Of a stretch of 11,111 bases of DNA, positions 1-6,571 are shown piece after piece. The position numbers were made by a program, and so were the translations under genes. The notes under the pieces were generated by a model that was not told where the DNA came from, made no database searches, and saw nothing but the letters and a program-made list of their open reading frames with translations. The stretch covers positions 1-11,111 of the forward strand of contig JBNJEF010000022.1 of assembly GCA_051745565.1 (NCBI GenBank). The letters are read 5' to 3'. The stretch is from SKVL01 sp051745565. GTDB lineage: Bacteria > Patescibacteriota > Minisyncoccia > Phycocordibacterales > CSBR16-193. The number at the start of each line of letters is the position of its first letter. The stretch's first letter is position 1.

Positions 1-571
1 AAGAGAACCAATGGAAGAGGGGAGGATATCCATATCTCGATCCCAGGGAAAAGTGGATTTCCCGGCGGATTTTATACTGGTAGCAGCTTTCAACCCCTGT
101 CCTTGCGGTTATCTGGGAACCGAAAAAGGTGACTGTAACTGTACAGCGAACGAAGTAAACAGATACCGAAAAAAACTTTCCGGTCCCATTATGGACAGGA
201 TAGACCTCTGGTGTAATGTGGAGTCCGTTCCCCACAGAAAGCTCTCTTCCCGTGAAAAGAACATAAGCGAGAGCACCAAAAAGGTCAGATCAAGGATAAA
301 AAAAGCGCTTTCTATGCAAAAAAGAAGGATCTCACCAAAAAACAAAGAAAGTATGGACATTGCCAATATAGCCACCGAAGCCCGACTATCGGAAAAGGCC
401 GAGGAAATACTTATACTTTCAGCCGAGAAAATGGATCTGTCAGCACGCACTTATCACAAAACAATAAAAGTGGCCAGAACAATAGCCGACCTGGAAGAAA
501 GCCTTGAAACCGAAGAGAGGCATATTTTGGAAGCCTTACAGTACCGCCCATCTTTAAATATGAGTTTATAA
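1..571 (+). CDS. comM: ComM/YifB-type AAA+ ATPase (Mg-chelatase-like), 5'-truncated by the window edge
   Basis: This is the C-terminal part (about 189 residues) of a ComM/YifB family ATPase, whose members are usually about 500 residues. The reading frame is open from base 2 (R-E-P-M-E-E-G), so the ATG at 11 is internal and the Walker A and B motifs lie outside the window. Visible signatures are the sensor-1 segment NPCPCG (nt 92-109), a four-cysteine CPC...CNC cluster typical of YifB proteins, the arginine-finger segment SGPIMDRIDL (nt 179-208), and the helical C-terminal domain containing ARTYHKTIKVARTIADLE and ending EALQYRP. ComM is known in naturally transformable bacteria as a hexameric helicase that extends recombination of incoming DNA. 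Patescibacteria commonly carry it, perhaps with DNA uptake, but that role is inferred here. It ends 21 bp before the phosphomannomutase gene and is probably cotranscribed with it. Confidence 0.93.
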   Translation, partial: REPMEEGRISISRSQGKVDFPADFILVAAFNPCPCGYLGTEKGDCNCTANEVNRYRKKLSGPIMDRIDLWCNVESVPHRKLSSREKNISESTKKVRSRIKKALSMQKRRISPKNKESMDIANIATEARLSEKAEEILILSAEKMDLSARTYHKTIKVARTIADLEESLETEERHILEALQYRPSLNMSL

Positions 572-592
572 ACAGTAACTATCAGTACCCTT

Positions 593-1975
593 ATGGAAAT
601 AAAAGATAAAATATTCAAAGCCTATGATATAAGAGGTATATACCCTGAAGAGATAAACGAAGTCGTTGCTTACGAACTTGGTAAAGCGTTTTGTGATATT
701 TACGGTAAAGAAAAGATCGTCGTAGGATATGACGCACGGCTATCAAGTGCTAATTTAAGTGAAGAGATAATGAGATCTGCTGAGGAAAGCGGACTAAACC
801 CTGTGAACATCGGTCTTGTAAGTAGTGATCATTTTTATGTTCATTGCGTTTCAAACAAAGTGCCGGGCATAATGATCACCGCCTCCCACAACCCGGCTGA
901 ATACAACGGTTTTAAGATGCTCTCCGGTGGAGGTCATTCAATAAGAAAGGGCGGAGGAATGGAAGAACTCAAAGAGAAAATAAACAAAAAAGAAAAAGTT
1001 CCCATTAAAAACAAAAAAGGGGAAAGAACAAGAAAGGACACGGGCGATGATTTTATAAAAAAACTTACAGATAATGTTCCCCCCTTATCAGTGGGACCTC
1101 TTTCGGTAGTAATTGACGCGGGTAACGGGGCACTGGGGCCCTGCCTGGAAAAGCTCACACCCTTATATAAAGACCTTAAAGTCAAAAAACTGTTCTGGGA
1201 ACCGGACGGCAAGTTCCCAAACAGAGACCCGGACCCCTTAAAAGAGAAGGCTCAAGACTCCTTAAGAGAAGAGGTTATGAAAAACAAAGGGTCTTTTGGT
1301 ATATCCTTTGACGGTGACGGTGACCGAGTCTTTGTTATTGATGAAGAAGGGGAATTCGTTCCCTCCGATCTTCTGGGGGGTATCTTGGCATGTTACTTCC
1401 TTGACCTGAACCCTGAAGAAAAAATAATAAAAGATGTTACCGTATCAAAAGTCATTGATGATATTACAGCCGAATACAACAAAGCCGAAGTTATTACAGA
1501 GAGAGTGGGGCACTCTTTTATAAAAAACACAATGAAAGAAAGCGGTTCGGTACTAGGAGTGGAAAAGAGCGGTCACTTCTATTTCAGAAACCTATACAGA
1601 GCCGACTCTGGTGTTATGGCAATGCTCTACCTTCTACGGTATTTAAGTGAAAAAGGTAAAAACCTTAAAGAAGCAGTTGACCCTCTAAGAAACAGTTACT
1701 TTTTAACGGGGCAGATAAACCTTGTTGTAGAAAGGGACCCTTCGGAGATATTAAAAACGATTATTTTTAAATACAAAAATGAAGACATAGGAGAGATAGA
1801 CGGGGTTTCCGTCACTTCCAAAAACAAAGATTGGCGAGTAGTAATAAGACCCTCTAACACCGAGCCGGTTGTGCGCCTGGTAGCCGAAGCCTCCTCTTCA
1901 AAGCTCTTGGATGAAAAGGTAAAAGAGTTCGTAAGAGAAATAGAACCTACGAACATAAAAGGTTATTCCATATAA
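593..1975 (+). CDS. manB: Phosphomannomutase/phosphoglucomutase (alpha-D-phosphohexomutase family)
   Basis: This 460-aa cytoplasmic enzyme interconverts hexose 6-phosphates and 1-phosphates (mannose and/or glucose), supplying sugar nucleotides for glycan synthesis. Its length is normal for the bacterial PMM/PGM subgroup. All four active-site loops are visible: the phosphoserine loop TASHNPAEYNGFK with catalytic Ser98, the Mg-binding loop DGDGDR (residues 240-245), the sugar-specificity loop GVEKSGHFYF (322-331), and the phosphate-binding loop RPSNTEPVVRL (419-429). The N-terminus KAYDIRGIYPEEI is also typical. The sugar loop does not let me separate phosphomannomutase from phosphoglucomutase activity, so the symbol is tentative. 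The ATG at 593 gives the family's usual N-terminus but has no Shine-Dalgarno motif. The gene follows comM after 21 bp and is closed by the hairpin terminator just beyond its stop. Confidence 0.93.
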   Translation: MEIKDKIFKAYDIRGIYPEEINEVVAYELGKAFCDIYGKEKIVVGYDARLSSANLSEEIMRSAEESGLNPVNIGLVSSDHFYVHCVSNKVPGIMITASHNPAEYNGFKMLSGGGHSIRKGGGMEELKEKINKKEKVPIKNKKGERTRKDTGDDFIKKLTDNVPPLSVGPLSVVIDAGNGALGPCLEKLTPLYKDLKVKKLFWEPDGKFPNRDPDPLKEKAQDSLREEVMKNKGSFGISFDGDGDRVFVIDEEGEFVPSDLLGGILACYFLDLNPEEKIIKDVTVSKVIDDITAEYNKAEVITERVGHSFIKNTMKESGSVLGVEKSGHFYFRNLYRADSGVMAMLYLLRYLSEKGKNLKEAVDPLRNSYFLTGQINLVVERDPSEILKTIIFKYKNEDIGEIDGVSVTSKNKDWRVVIRPSNTEPVVRLVAEASSSKLLDEKVKEFVREIEPTNIKGYSI

Positions 1976-1977
1976 TA

Positions 1978-2004
1978 TTAAAACCCCTTGTGGGGGGGTT
2001 TTAA
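1978..2004. terminator. Bidirectional hairpin terminator between convergent genes
   Basis: TTAAAACCCC (1978-1987) pairs perfectly with GGGGTTTTAA (1995-2004) around a 7-nt loop. The stem is A-rich on the 5' side and T-rich on the 3' side in both directions, so it can act for the mutase gene (plus) and for the convergent peptidase gene (minus, stop at 2025). It begins 3 bp after the mutase stop codon. Confidence 0.78.
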
Positions 2005-2024
2005 TCTATATCAAACTTTGAACT

Positions 2025-3062
2025 TTAAAAAGGATTGGCCACACCGTGAACCTCAAAATGCAAGTGGGGACCGGTTGAATAACCAGTGTTTCCCATCTCG
2101 GCTATAACTTCACCCTTGGATACCCACTGTCCGACACCGACCAAATTCTTGCTGTGATGGGCATATAGAGTGCTGACGCCGTTGGGGTGATCTATGACAA
2201 TATAGTAACCATATCCCGTACTACTATGCCATCCGCTGACAGAAACCTTTCCCTCAGCCGCTGCGTATATAGGAGTCCCCGAAGGAGCAGCTATATCAAC
2301 AGCATTCCGACCGTGAAGCCCTTGTGTCCTCATACCACCTCTAACCGGCCTCATAAAGTACCCACTGGACTCTGATACACTCTGATCACTGTAAGCAACA
2401 CTGTCGTTATAAGAAGGTTTGGACTCTTTCTTTTCTTCTTTCTCTTGCGGTTCATTTTCTTCCTTAACGCCACCGGGAACATCTATAAAATGTCCCGTTG
2501 CCAGTTTTTGGTCATCCCAAATCTCATTGAACTCCTTTATTTCCTCTTCCGAGGCGTCGTATTTATCCGCTATTTTCGAAATAGTATCTCCACTCTCCAC
2601 CTGGTGACGCACCCCATCAAAAGGCAGGATAACCAAGTGTTGTCCTTTGTATATCGTATCACCCTTTAGATCATTGGCCCATTTAATGGTGTTCGCCGAC
2701 ACTCCGTACATCTCTCCTATTTGAGAAAGTGTGTCGTTTTCTCTAACAATGTATACCTTTTCTTTGTCATTATTCCCGAAACTTCGATTACTTGACTCGA
2801 TCAAAGAAACGCCGGAAAATACAGCAGATCCGTCATCAGTGGTCTTTATATTAGAACCTCCTACACCAGAAAAGAACGGTTCCGGGCCGGAAAAATTACC
2901 AACAAGATCAATGTTTTGAGAGTTAACAAAAACATCTTCCTTTTCTTCCGAAACATCAGAGGCTTGCGTTGGAGCACTAAAAGAGGGCGCCATTATTAAA
3001 ATGAACACAAAAGCCAAAGAATGGATCACGAAAAGCAAAAAACCGCACCTTGCCCTCTCCAT
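2025..3062 (-). CDS. Exported LysM-LysM-M23 peptidoglycan endopeptidase
   Basis: This is a 345-aa secreted or membrane-tethered cell-wall hydrolase. A basic start (MERAR) and a hydrophobic segment at residues 8-24, followed by SFSA, form a signal peptide or N-terminal anchor. Two LysM carbohydrate-binding modules follow, about residues 103-147 (YIVRENDTLSQIGEMYGVS) and 152-196 (HQVESGDTISKIADKY), then an acidic Glu/Lys linker. The M23 lysostaphin-type domain covers about 236-345. It keeps the zinc and catalytic residues: H250 and D256 in GLHGRNAVDIAAP, the YAHH histidines at 302-303, and H333/H335 in GPHLHFE. It should cut peptide cross-links during growth or division; it is not a degenerate NlpD/EnvC-type activator. 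The C-terminus stops unusually soon after HLHFE, at VANPF. The only in-frame start that gives a signal peptide is the ATG at 3062, which has no Shine-Dalgarno motif but a long upstream leader. Confidence 0.92.
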   Translation of the reverse strand: MERARCGFLLFVIHSLAFVFILIMAPSFSAPTQASDVSEEKEDVFVNSQNIDLVGNFSGPEPFFSGVGGSNIKTTDDGSAVFSGVSLIESSNRSFGNNDKEKVYIVRENDTLSQIGEMYGVSANTIKWANDLKGDTIYKGQHLVILPFDGVRHQVESGDTISKIADKYDASEEEIKEFNEIWDDQKLATGHFIDVPGGVKEENEPQEKEEKKESKPSYNDSVAYSDQSVSESSGYFMRPVRGGMRTQGLHGRNAVDIAAPSGTPIYAAAEGKVSVSGWHSSTGYGYYIVIDHPNGVSTLYAHHSKNLVGVGQWVSKGEVIAEMGNTGYSTGPHLHFEVHGVANPF

Positions 3063-3112
3063 TAAGGACGATGCGTGTTTTGATCGTTTTTCTTCGTATC
3101 CTCCGTATGTCG

Positions 3113-3149
3113 CCCGACTCTTACTACTTGAACCTCCCGAGTCGGGTTC
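3113..3149 (-). other. Leader hairpin with an alternative pairing, upstream of the M23 gene
   Basis: CCCGACTC (3113-3120) pairs perfectly over 8 bp with GAGTCGGG (3139-3146) across an 18-nt loop. A competing stem, GAACC (3130-3134) with GGTTC (3145-3149), uses part of the same bases, so the two structures exclude each other. Both lie in the predicted M23 leader, about 50-90 nt before the start codon. This could be an attenuator-like or protein-binding element. It matches no riboswitch class that I recognise. Confidence 0.4.
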
Positions 3150-3232
3150 CTGTGGGGTTTTTAAAATAAGCCTTTTTTAAACTGTAAAACTTCCGTTTCC
3201 GCTGTTATCCTGCTCTCAGTTCTTTTTCATCC

Positions 3233-3247
3233 TCCTCATTGCGAGGA
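3233..3247 (-). other. Stem-loop at the predicted 5' end of the M23 transcript
   Basis: TCCTC (3233-3237) and GAGGA (3243-3247) form a 5-bp stem with a 5-nt loop, starting 2 nt after the predicted transcription start. On the minus strand it overlaps tiny reading frames: ATG-TCC-TCG-CAA-TGA, and ATG-AGG-AGG-ATG-AAA-AAG-AAC-TGA. The only GGAGG motif close to an ATG in this leader is here. A 5'-end stabilising hairpin or upstream reading frame is possible, but neither is shown. Confidence 0.4.
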
Positions 3248-3255
3248 CATTTACT

Positions 3256-3283
3256 ATTATACCTCTCAGTATACGACAGTCAA
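3256..3283 (-). promoter_or_regulatory. Sigma70-type promoter for the LysM-M23 gene
   Basis: On the minus strand, TTGACT (3283-3278) and a perfect TATAAT (3261-3256) are separated by 16 bp. This is the best promoter match I found in the window. The predicted transcription start is near 3249, giving a leader of about 187 nt before the ATG at 3062. Confidence 0.75.
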
Positions 3284-3300
3284 ACGCCAAAAAACCCTTC

Positions 3301-3309
3301 TGTGGATAA
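3301..3309. other. Perfect DnaA-box match
   Basis: TGTGGATAA is the exact complement of the consensus DnaA box TTATCCACA. It lies between the divergent M23 and helicase promoters. It is single: I saw no cluster of boxes and no dnaA or dnaN gene nearby, so an origin is not supported. A lone box could be a DnaA-controlled site or chance. Confidence 0.25.
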
Positions 3310-3354
3310 GCAAAATTTATCCGGTATCTTCTTAAACTTGGAAGAGTTAATCTA

Positions 3355-3363
3355 TGTTATTAT
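3355..3363 (+). promoter_or_regulatory. Extended -10 promoter for the helicase-rsmA operon
   Basis: TGTTATTAT fits the extended -10 form TGnTATnnT. No well-spaced -35 was found: TTGGAA at 3338-3343 is only 14 bp away. Transcription would start near 3370, within a few bases of the ATG at 3376, which suggests a leaderless or nearly leaderless mRNA. Confidence 0.45.
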
Positions 3364-3375
3364 GTTTTGATAATT

Positions 3376-5331
3376 ATGAGCAAAAAAGAACTTAAAAACC
3401 TAAACGAGCAACAGTTCAAAGCTGTAACCTGCCACAATGGCCCCCTCCTTATAATCGCAGGAGCAGGTACCGGAAAAACAAGAACGGTTACACACCGTAT
3501 TGCCTCCTTAATAGAAGCAGGTGTTAAACCCGAGAAAATATTAGCCATAACCTTCACCAACAAAGCTGCCTCGGAGATGAAGGAAAGAGTCGCCTCTCTC
3601 CTGCAAGAAAGGAGAGATCTTAATAGAGAAACCAACACTCCACAAAGACCCTTTATTTCCACCTTTCACTCTTTAGGGGTATATATCCTGCGTAACAGCC
3701 ATCAAAAAGCGGGGCTTTCACGCAACTTCGGTATATCTGATCGTAATCGTTCAAAACAGATGGTCAAAGAATCAGCAAGAAGGCTTAACATAGATACTCA
3801 AACAAACGACCCCGCCAAAGTTTTGAATTTCATATCAAGAAACAAGAACGCAATGCTCTCTCCTGAAAATATCTTCAGAGAAGGTCAAAAAAGTGATAAT
3901 GATAAAATACTCCTCTGGAGAGAATACGAGAAAATACTAGAAGAGGAAAATTCTGTTGATTTTGACGATCTTTTGGTCAAGCCGGTAAAAATGATGCTAT
4001 CGGACAAAGAAACACGAGTTTTTTATCGCTCTCTTTGGTCACACATCCATATTGACGAGTATCAAGACACCAACCCCGTGCAATGCAAAATGGTGGATAT
4101 TTTGGCCAAGGACCACGGCAATATATGTGCCACCGGAGACCTTGATCAATGCATATACAGCTGGAGGGGAGCACAGGTTGATGCTATGCTTGATTTTGAA
4201 AAGAAATACAAAGGAGCACAAGTAGTGGCACTGGAAGAGAACTACCGATCAACAGAGACCATTTTAAGCGCCGCCAATAATGTCATCTCCTTTAACCGAA
4301 AAAGAAAAGAGAAAACGCTTTTCACTTCCAACAGAAAAGGGGAGAGTATTAATTACTCCGTTTACTCTTCGGAAACGGAAGAAGCTGTGAACACGGCCAA
4401 AAAGGTAAGCGCTCTTCTTGAAGAGGGCGTGAATGCCTCCGAAGTAGCCGTCCTCTACCGCACCAACTTTCAATCAAGAGCGCTGGAAGAGGCCTTCATT
4501 AACAGATCGGTTCCTTATTCAATACTGGGAACCAAATTCCTTGAAAGACAAGAAGTTCGTGATCTTCTATCTTACATTGAACTGGCACGAAACAGTAAAA
4601 GTGTCAGCGCTCTAAAAAGGATAATAAACACCCCAAAGAGGGGTATCGGCAAAGTAACCCTACTTAAGATACTGGAAAACAAAGAAGATGAGCTCAAAGG
4701 TAAAACCAAAGAAAATGTTGCTTCTTTCAAAAACCTCATAAAAGACCTTGAAAATAAAAGTGAAGAACTGAAACCATCAGAATTCGTAAGATACGCCCTC
4801 AAAAGAAGCGGGCTTGAAAACCTTTACAAAGAAAAGAAAGAGGAAGAAAGACTGGAGAACGCCGGAGAACTTATAAGTATGGCCGGAAAGTACGACGACC
4901 GACCCCCGGGAGAAGGAATAGATGTCTTTCTGGAAGGAGTGGCACTTTATTCCGACCAAGACACCCTTCCTCCGGAGGAAGTTAATTGTGTCAGAATGAT
5001 GACTGTTCACGCCGCCAAAGGGCTTGAATTTGATCATGTTTTCATTACCGGTCTTGAAGAAGGTCTTTTCCCGCACGAACCAATGGGCAACGAAAACCGA
5101 GACGAAGAGGAGGAGAGGAGGCTTTTCTATGTCGCTCTTACCAGAGCAAAAACAAAAGCATTCCTCTCTTCCTCTTATATGCGAACCATCTTCGGAAAAA
5201 CCTCCATACAGAGACCGTCTTGTTTCATATCGGACATAGGAGAAGAACACCTTTTCAAAGAAGAATCTATCTGGGAAGAAGATGGTTCTTCCGGTCTTCT
5301 GTCAGGCCCTCCTCTACCTCCTATATATTAA
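3376..5331 (+). CDS. pcrA: UvrD/PcrA-type superfamily 1A DNA helicase
   Basis: This 651-aa ATP-dependent 3'-5' DNA helicase belongs to the UvrD/PcrA/Rep group, which unwinds DNA in excision repair and at stalled replication forks. Motifs in order are: Q motif LNEQQFKAV (9-17), Walker A GAGTGKT (29-35), motif Ia ITFTNKAASEM (58-68), motif II DEYQD (227-231), motif III GDLDQCIYSWRGA (254-266), motif IV VAVLYRTNFQSRALE (357-371), motif V TVHAAKGLEFDHVF (543-556), and motif VI RRLFYVALTRAK (581-592). It is shorter than typical PcrA (about 720 aa) because the C-terminal Tudor-like domain that binds RNA polymerase is missing after about residue 620. I chose the ATG at 3376 (MSKKELKNLNEQQ) over a TTG three codons upstream. 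The rsmA start lies 5 bp after the stop, implying an operon. Rep or UvrD would be equally fair names. Confidence 0.93.
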   Translation: MSKKELKNLNEQQFKAVTCHNGPLLIIAGAGTGKTRTVTHRIASLIEAGVKPEKILAITFTNKAASEMKERVASLLQERRDLNRETNTPQRPFISTFHSLGVYILRNSHQKAGLSRNFGISDRNRSKQMVKESARRLNIDTQTNDPAKVLNFISRNKNAMLSPENIFREGQKSDNDKILLWREYEKILEEENSVDFDDLLVKPVKMMLSDKETRVFYRSLWSHIHIDEYQDTNPVQCKMVDILAKDHGNICATGDLDQCIYSWRGAQVDAMLDFEKKYKGAQVVALEENYRSTETILSAANNVISFNRKRKEKTLFTSNRKGESINYSVYSSETEEAVNTAKKVSALLEEGVNASEVAVLYRTNFQSRALEEAFINRSVPYSILGTKFLERQEVRDLLSYIELARNSKSVSALKRIINTPKRGIGKVTLLKILENKEDELKGKTKENVASFKNLIKDLENKSEELKPSEFVRYALKRSGLENLYKEKKEEERLENAGELISMAGKYDDRPPGEGIDVFLEGVALYSDQDTLPPEEVNCVRMMTVHAAKGLEFDHVFITGLEEGLFPHEPMGNENRDEEEERRLFYVALTRAKTKAFLSSSYMRTIFGKTSIQRPSCFISDIGEEHLFKEESIWEEDGSSGLLSGPPLPPIY

Positions 5332-5336
5332 ATAAT

Positions 5337-6128
5337 ATGAAAGCCAAAAAGTCTCTCGGACAACACTTTTTAAGATCCAACTCCGCCTTAGAGCGAATAG
5401 CTGACGCTGTAGATATAACCCCCAAAGAAACAGTGATAGAGATAGGGCCCGGTCATGGAGAGTTGACGGAGAAACTGCTTGCCCGCAGAGCCTATGTCAT
5501 AGCCGTGGAAAAAGACAAAGAAATGGTCTCAGGCCTTAGTCAAAAATTCAAAAAGGAAATAAAGAACAATGAAATGGAAATAATAAGAGCGGACATAAGA
5601 GAGCCATCTCCATCTGATCTATTAGGTGAAAAAGGAGATCAAAAATATAAAGTGGCCGGTAACATACCTTATTACATAACCGGATACATACTCAGAAAAT
5701 TTCTCACCGACCCCCTTAAACCTCAAAGAGTGGTTTTCTTGGTCCAAAAGGAAGTGGCGGAGCGAGCCGCCAGATCAAAAAAGGAGAGTCTTTTGTCACT
5801 GGGTATAAAGGCCTACGGAGAGCCGAAATACAAAGGAGTGGTAAAAGCCGGTTCTTTCTCACCACCGCCGAAAGTTGATTCAGCTATTTTAGCCATAGAG
5901 AATATAGATAAAGGTTTTTCAGACGAAAAAGAAGAAGCTTTTTTCTTTGATATTTTAAAAACCGGGTTTTCCCAAAAAAGAAAAACCCTTCTAGGGAACC
6001 TCTCAAAAGATTTTGAAAAAGAAAAACTGGAAATAGTTTTTGAAAAATACGGACTGGATCCCAAAACCCGAGCCGAGGATATAACTATTAAAGTATGGAA
6101 AAAAATAGCTCTTTTGTTAAAAAAATAA
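5337..6128 (+). CDS. rsmA: 16S rRNA (adenine1518-N6/adenine1519-N6)-dimethyltransferase
   Basis: RsmA (KsgA) dimethylates two adjacent adenines in helix 45 near the 3' end of 16S rRNA, using S-adenosylmethionine, late in small-subunit assembly. The 263-aa length fits the family. Key features are the N-terminal KAKKSLGQHFLRS, the SAM-binding motif IEIGPGHGELT (34-44), the acidic E58 in VEKD for the ribose, the catalytic motif NIPYYI (109-114), FSPPPKVDSA (174-183), and the C-terminal FSQKRKTLLGNL (211-222) and RAEDI. The frame stays open upstream to 5220, but that stretch overlaps the helicase end and lacks family similarity. The ATG at 5337 gives the conserved N-terminus. It begins 5 bp after the helicase stop with no Shine-Dalgarno motif. 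Its stop is 3 bp from the stop of the convergent minus-strand gene. Confidence 0.95.
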   Translation: MKAKKSLGQHFLRSNSALERIADAVDITPKETVIEIGPGHGELTEKLLARRAYVIAVEKDKEMVSGLSQKFKKEIKNNEMEIIRADIREPSPSDLLGEKGDQKYKVAGNIPYYITGYILRKFLTDPLKPQRVVFLVQKEVAERAARSKKESLLSLGIKAYGEPKYKGVVKAGSFSPPPKVDSAILAIENIDKGFSDEKEEAFFFDILKTGFSQKRKTLLGNLSKDFEKEKLEIVFEKYGLDPKTRAEDITIKVWKKIALLLKK

Positions 6129-6131
6129 TTT

Positions 6132-6560
6132 TTAATGGGATGTTCCGACTATTTCTATAACATATCCACTACCTATGGTAGTACAACCAGTATTACTATA
6201 GACCCTGCAGGACCTGCTGGAACCCGTGTGTGTTCCCAACAACCAGACCCCTGTTTTATATATATTGTAATAGGCATAAAGTGTTGACTGTCCCGGAAGA
6301 TACATAACCGTGGCCTCTCTCGGGGGGCCTACTTCTAAAAGAATACCGGGGGTGCAGGGACAGTATTTGATCGAATTGATCTTTCCTCCAAAAGGGTTCT
6401 GCGGATTACTCAAGGCTTTCTCCGTTTCTGGAACAAAGAATAAAAAGGGGGTTATAAGAAATAACACCAAAAAGAGTAGTAATGTTCTTTTTTTTAATGA
6501 CAACGGAGAATAAAGGTGCTTCAATAGTGATCTTTTACTAATTGTTTTTAAATTTTTCAT
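6132..6560 (-). CDS. Small membrane-anchored or exported four-cysteine protein of unknown function
   Basis: This 142-aa protein has a very basic N-terminus (residues 1-25), one hydrophobic segment (about 26-44), and an extracytoplasmic domain beginning NPFGGKINSIKYCPCTPG. Four cysteines (C67, C69, C118, C126) could form two disulfides. The pattern FGG-K-I-x-x-I-x-Y-C-x-C, then LLEVGPPREATVMYLPG, ending in G-x-VIEIVGTS, resembles a short secreted family I recall from Patescibacteria genomes, often encoded near pilus or secretion genes. That memory is unverified and no biochemical function is known to me. The gene starts 11 bp after the stop of the PGB/IPT protein gene on the same strand, so the two are probably cotranscribed. 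It is convergent with rsmA, with only 3 bp between stops and no clear hairpin terminator. Confidence 0.78.
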   Translation of the reverse strand: MKNLKTISKRSLLKHLYSPLSLKKRTLLLFLVLFLITPFLFFVPETEKALSNPQNPFGGKINSIKYCPCTPGILLEVGPPREATVMYLPGQSTLYAYYNIYKTGVWLLGTHTGSSRSCRVYSNTGCTTIGSGYVIEIVGTSH

Positions 6561-6571
6561 GATCTATTAAT

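Noticed and set aside
3113..3150. A tRNA-like GGTTCAAG stretch on the minus strand
   Set aside because: It resembles a T loop, but there is no matching T stem, anticodon arm or acceptor stem around it.
4777..5250. A 157-codon minus-strand open frame opposite the helicase, and similar shorter ones elsewhere
   Set aside because: They lie fully inside genes with clear family motifs, encode Ser/Phe-rich low-complexity sequence typical of antisense frames, and have no domain or start context.
5220..5336. An upstream extension of rsmA by 39 codons
   Set aside because: It overlaps the helicase coding end and has no family similarity. The conserved RsmA N-terminus begins at the ATG at 5337.
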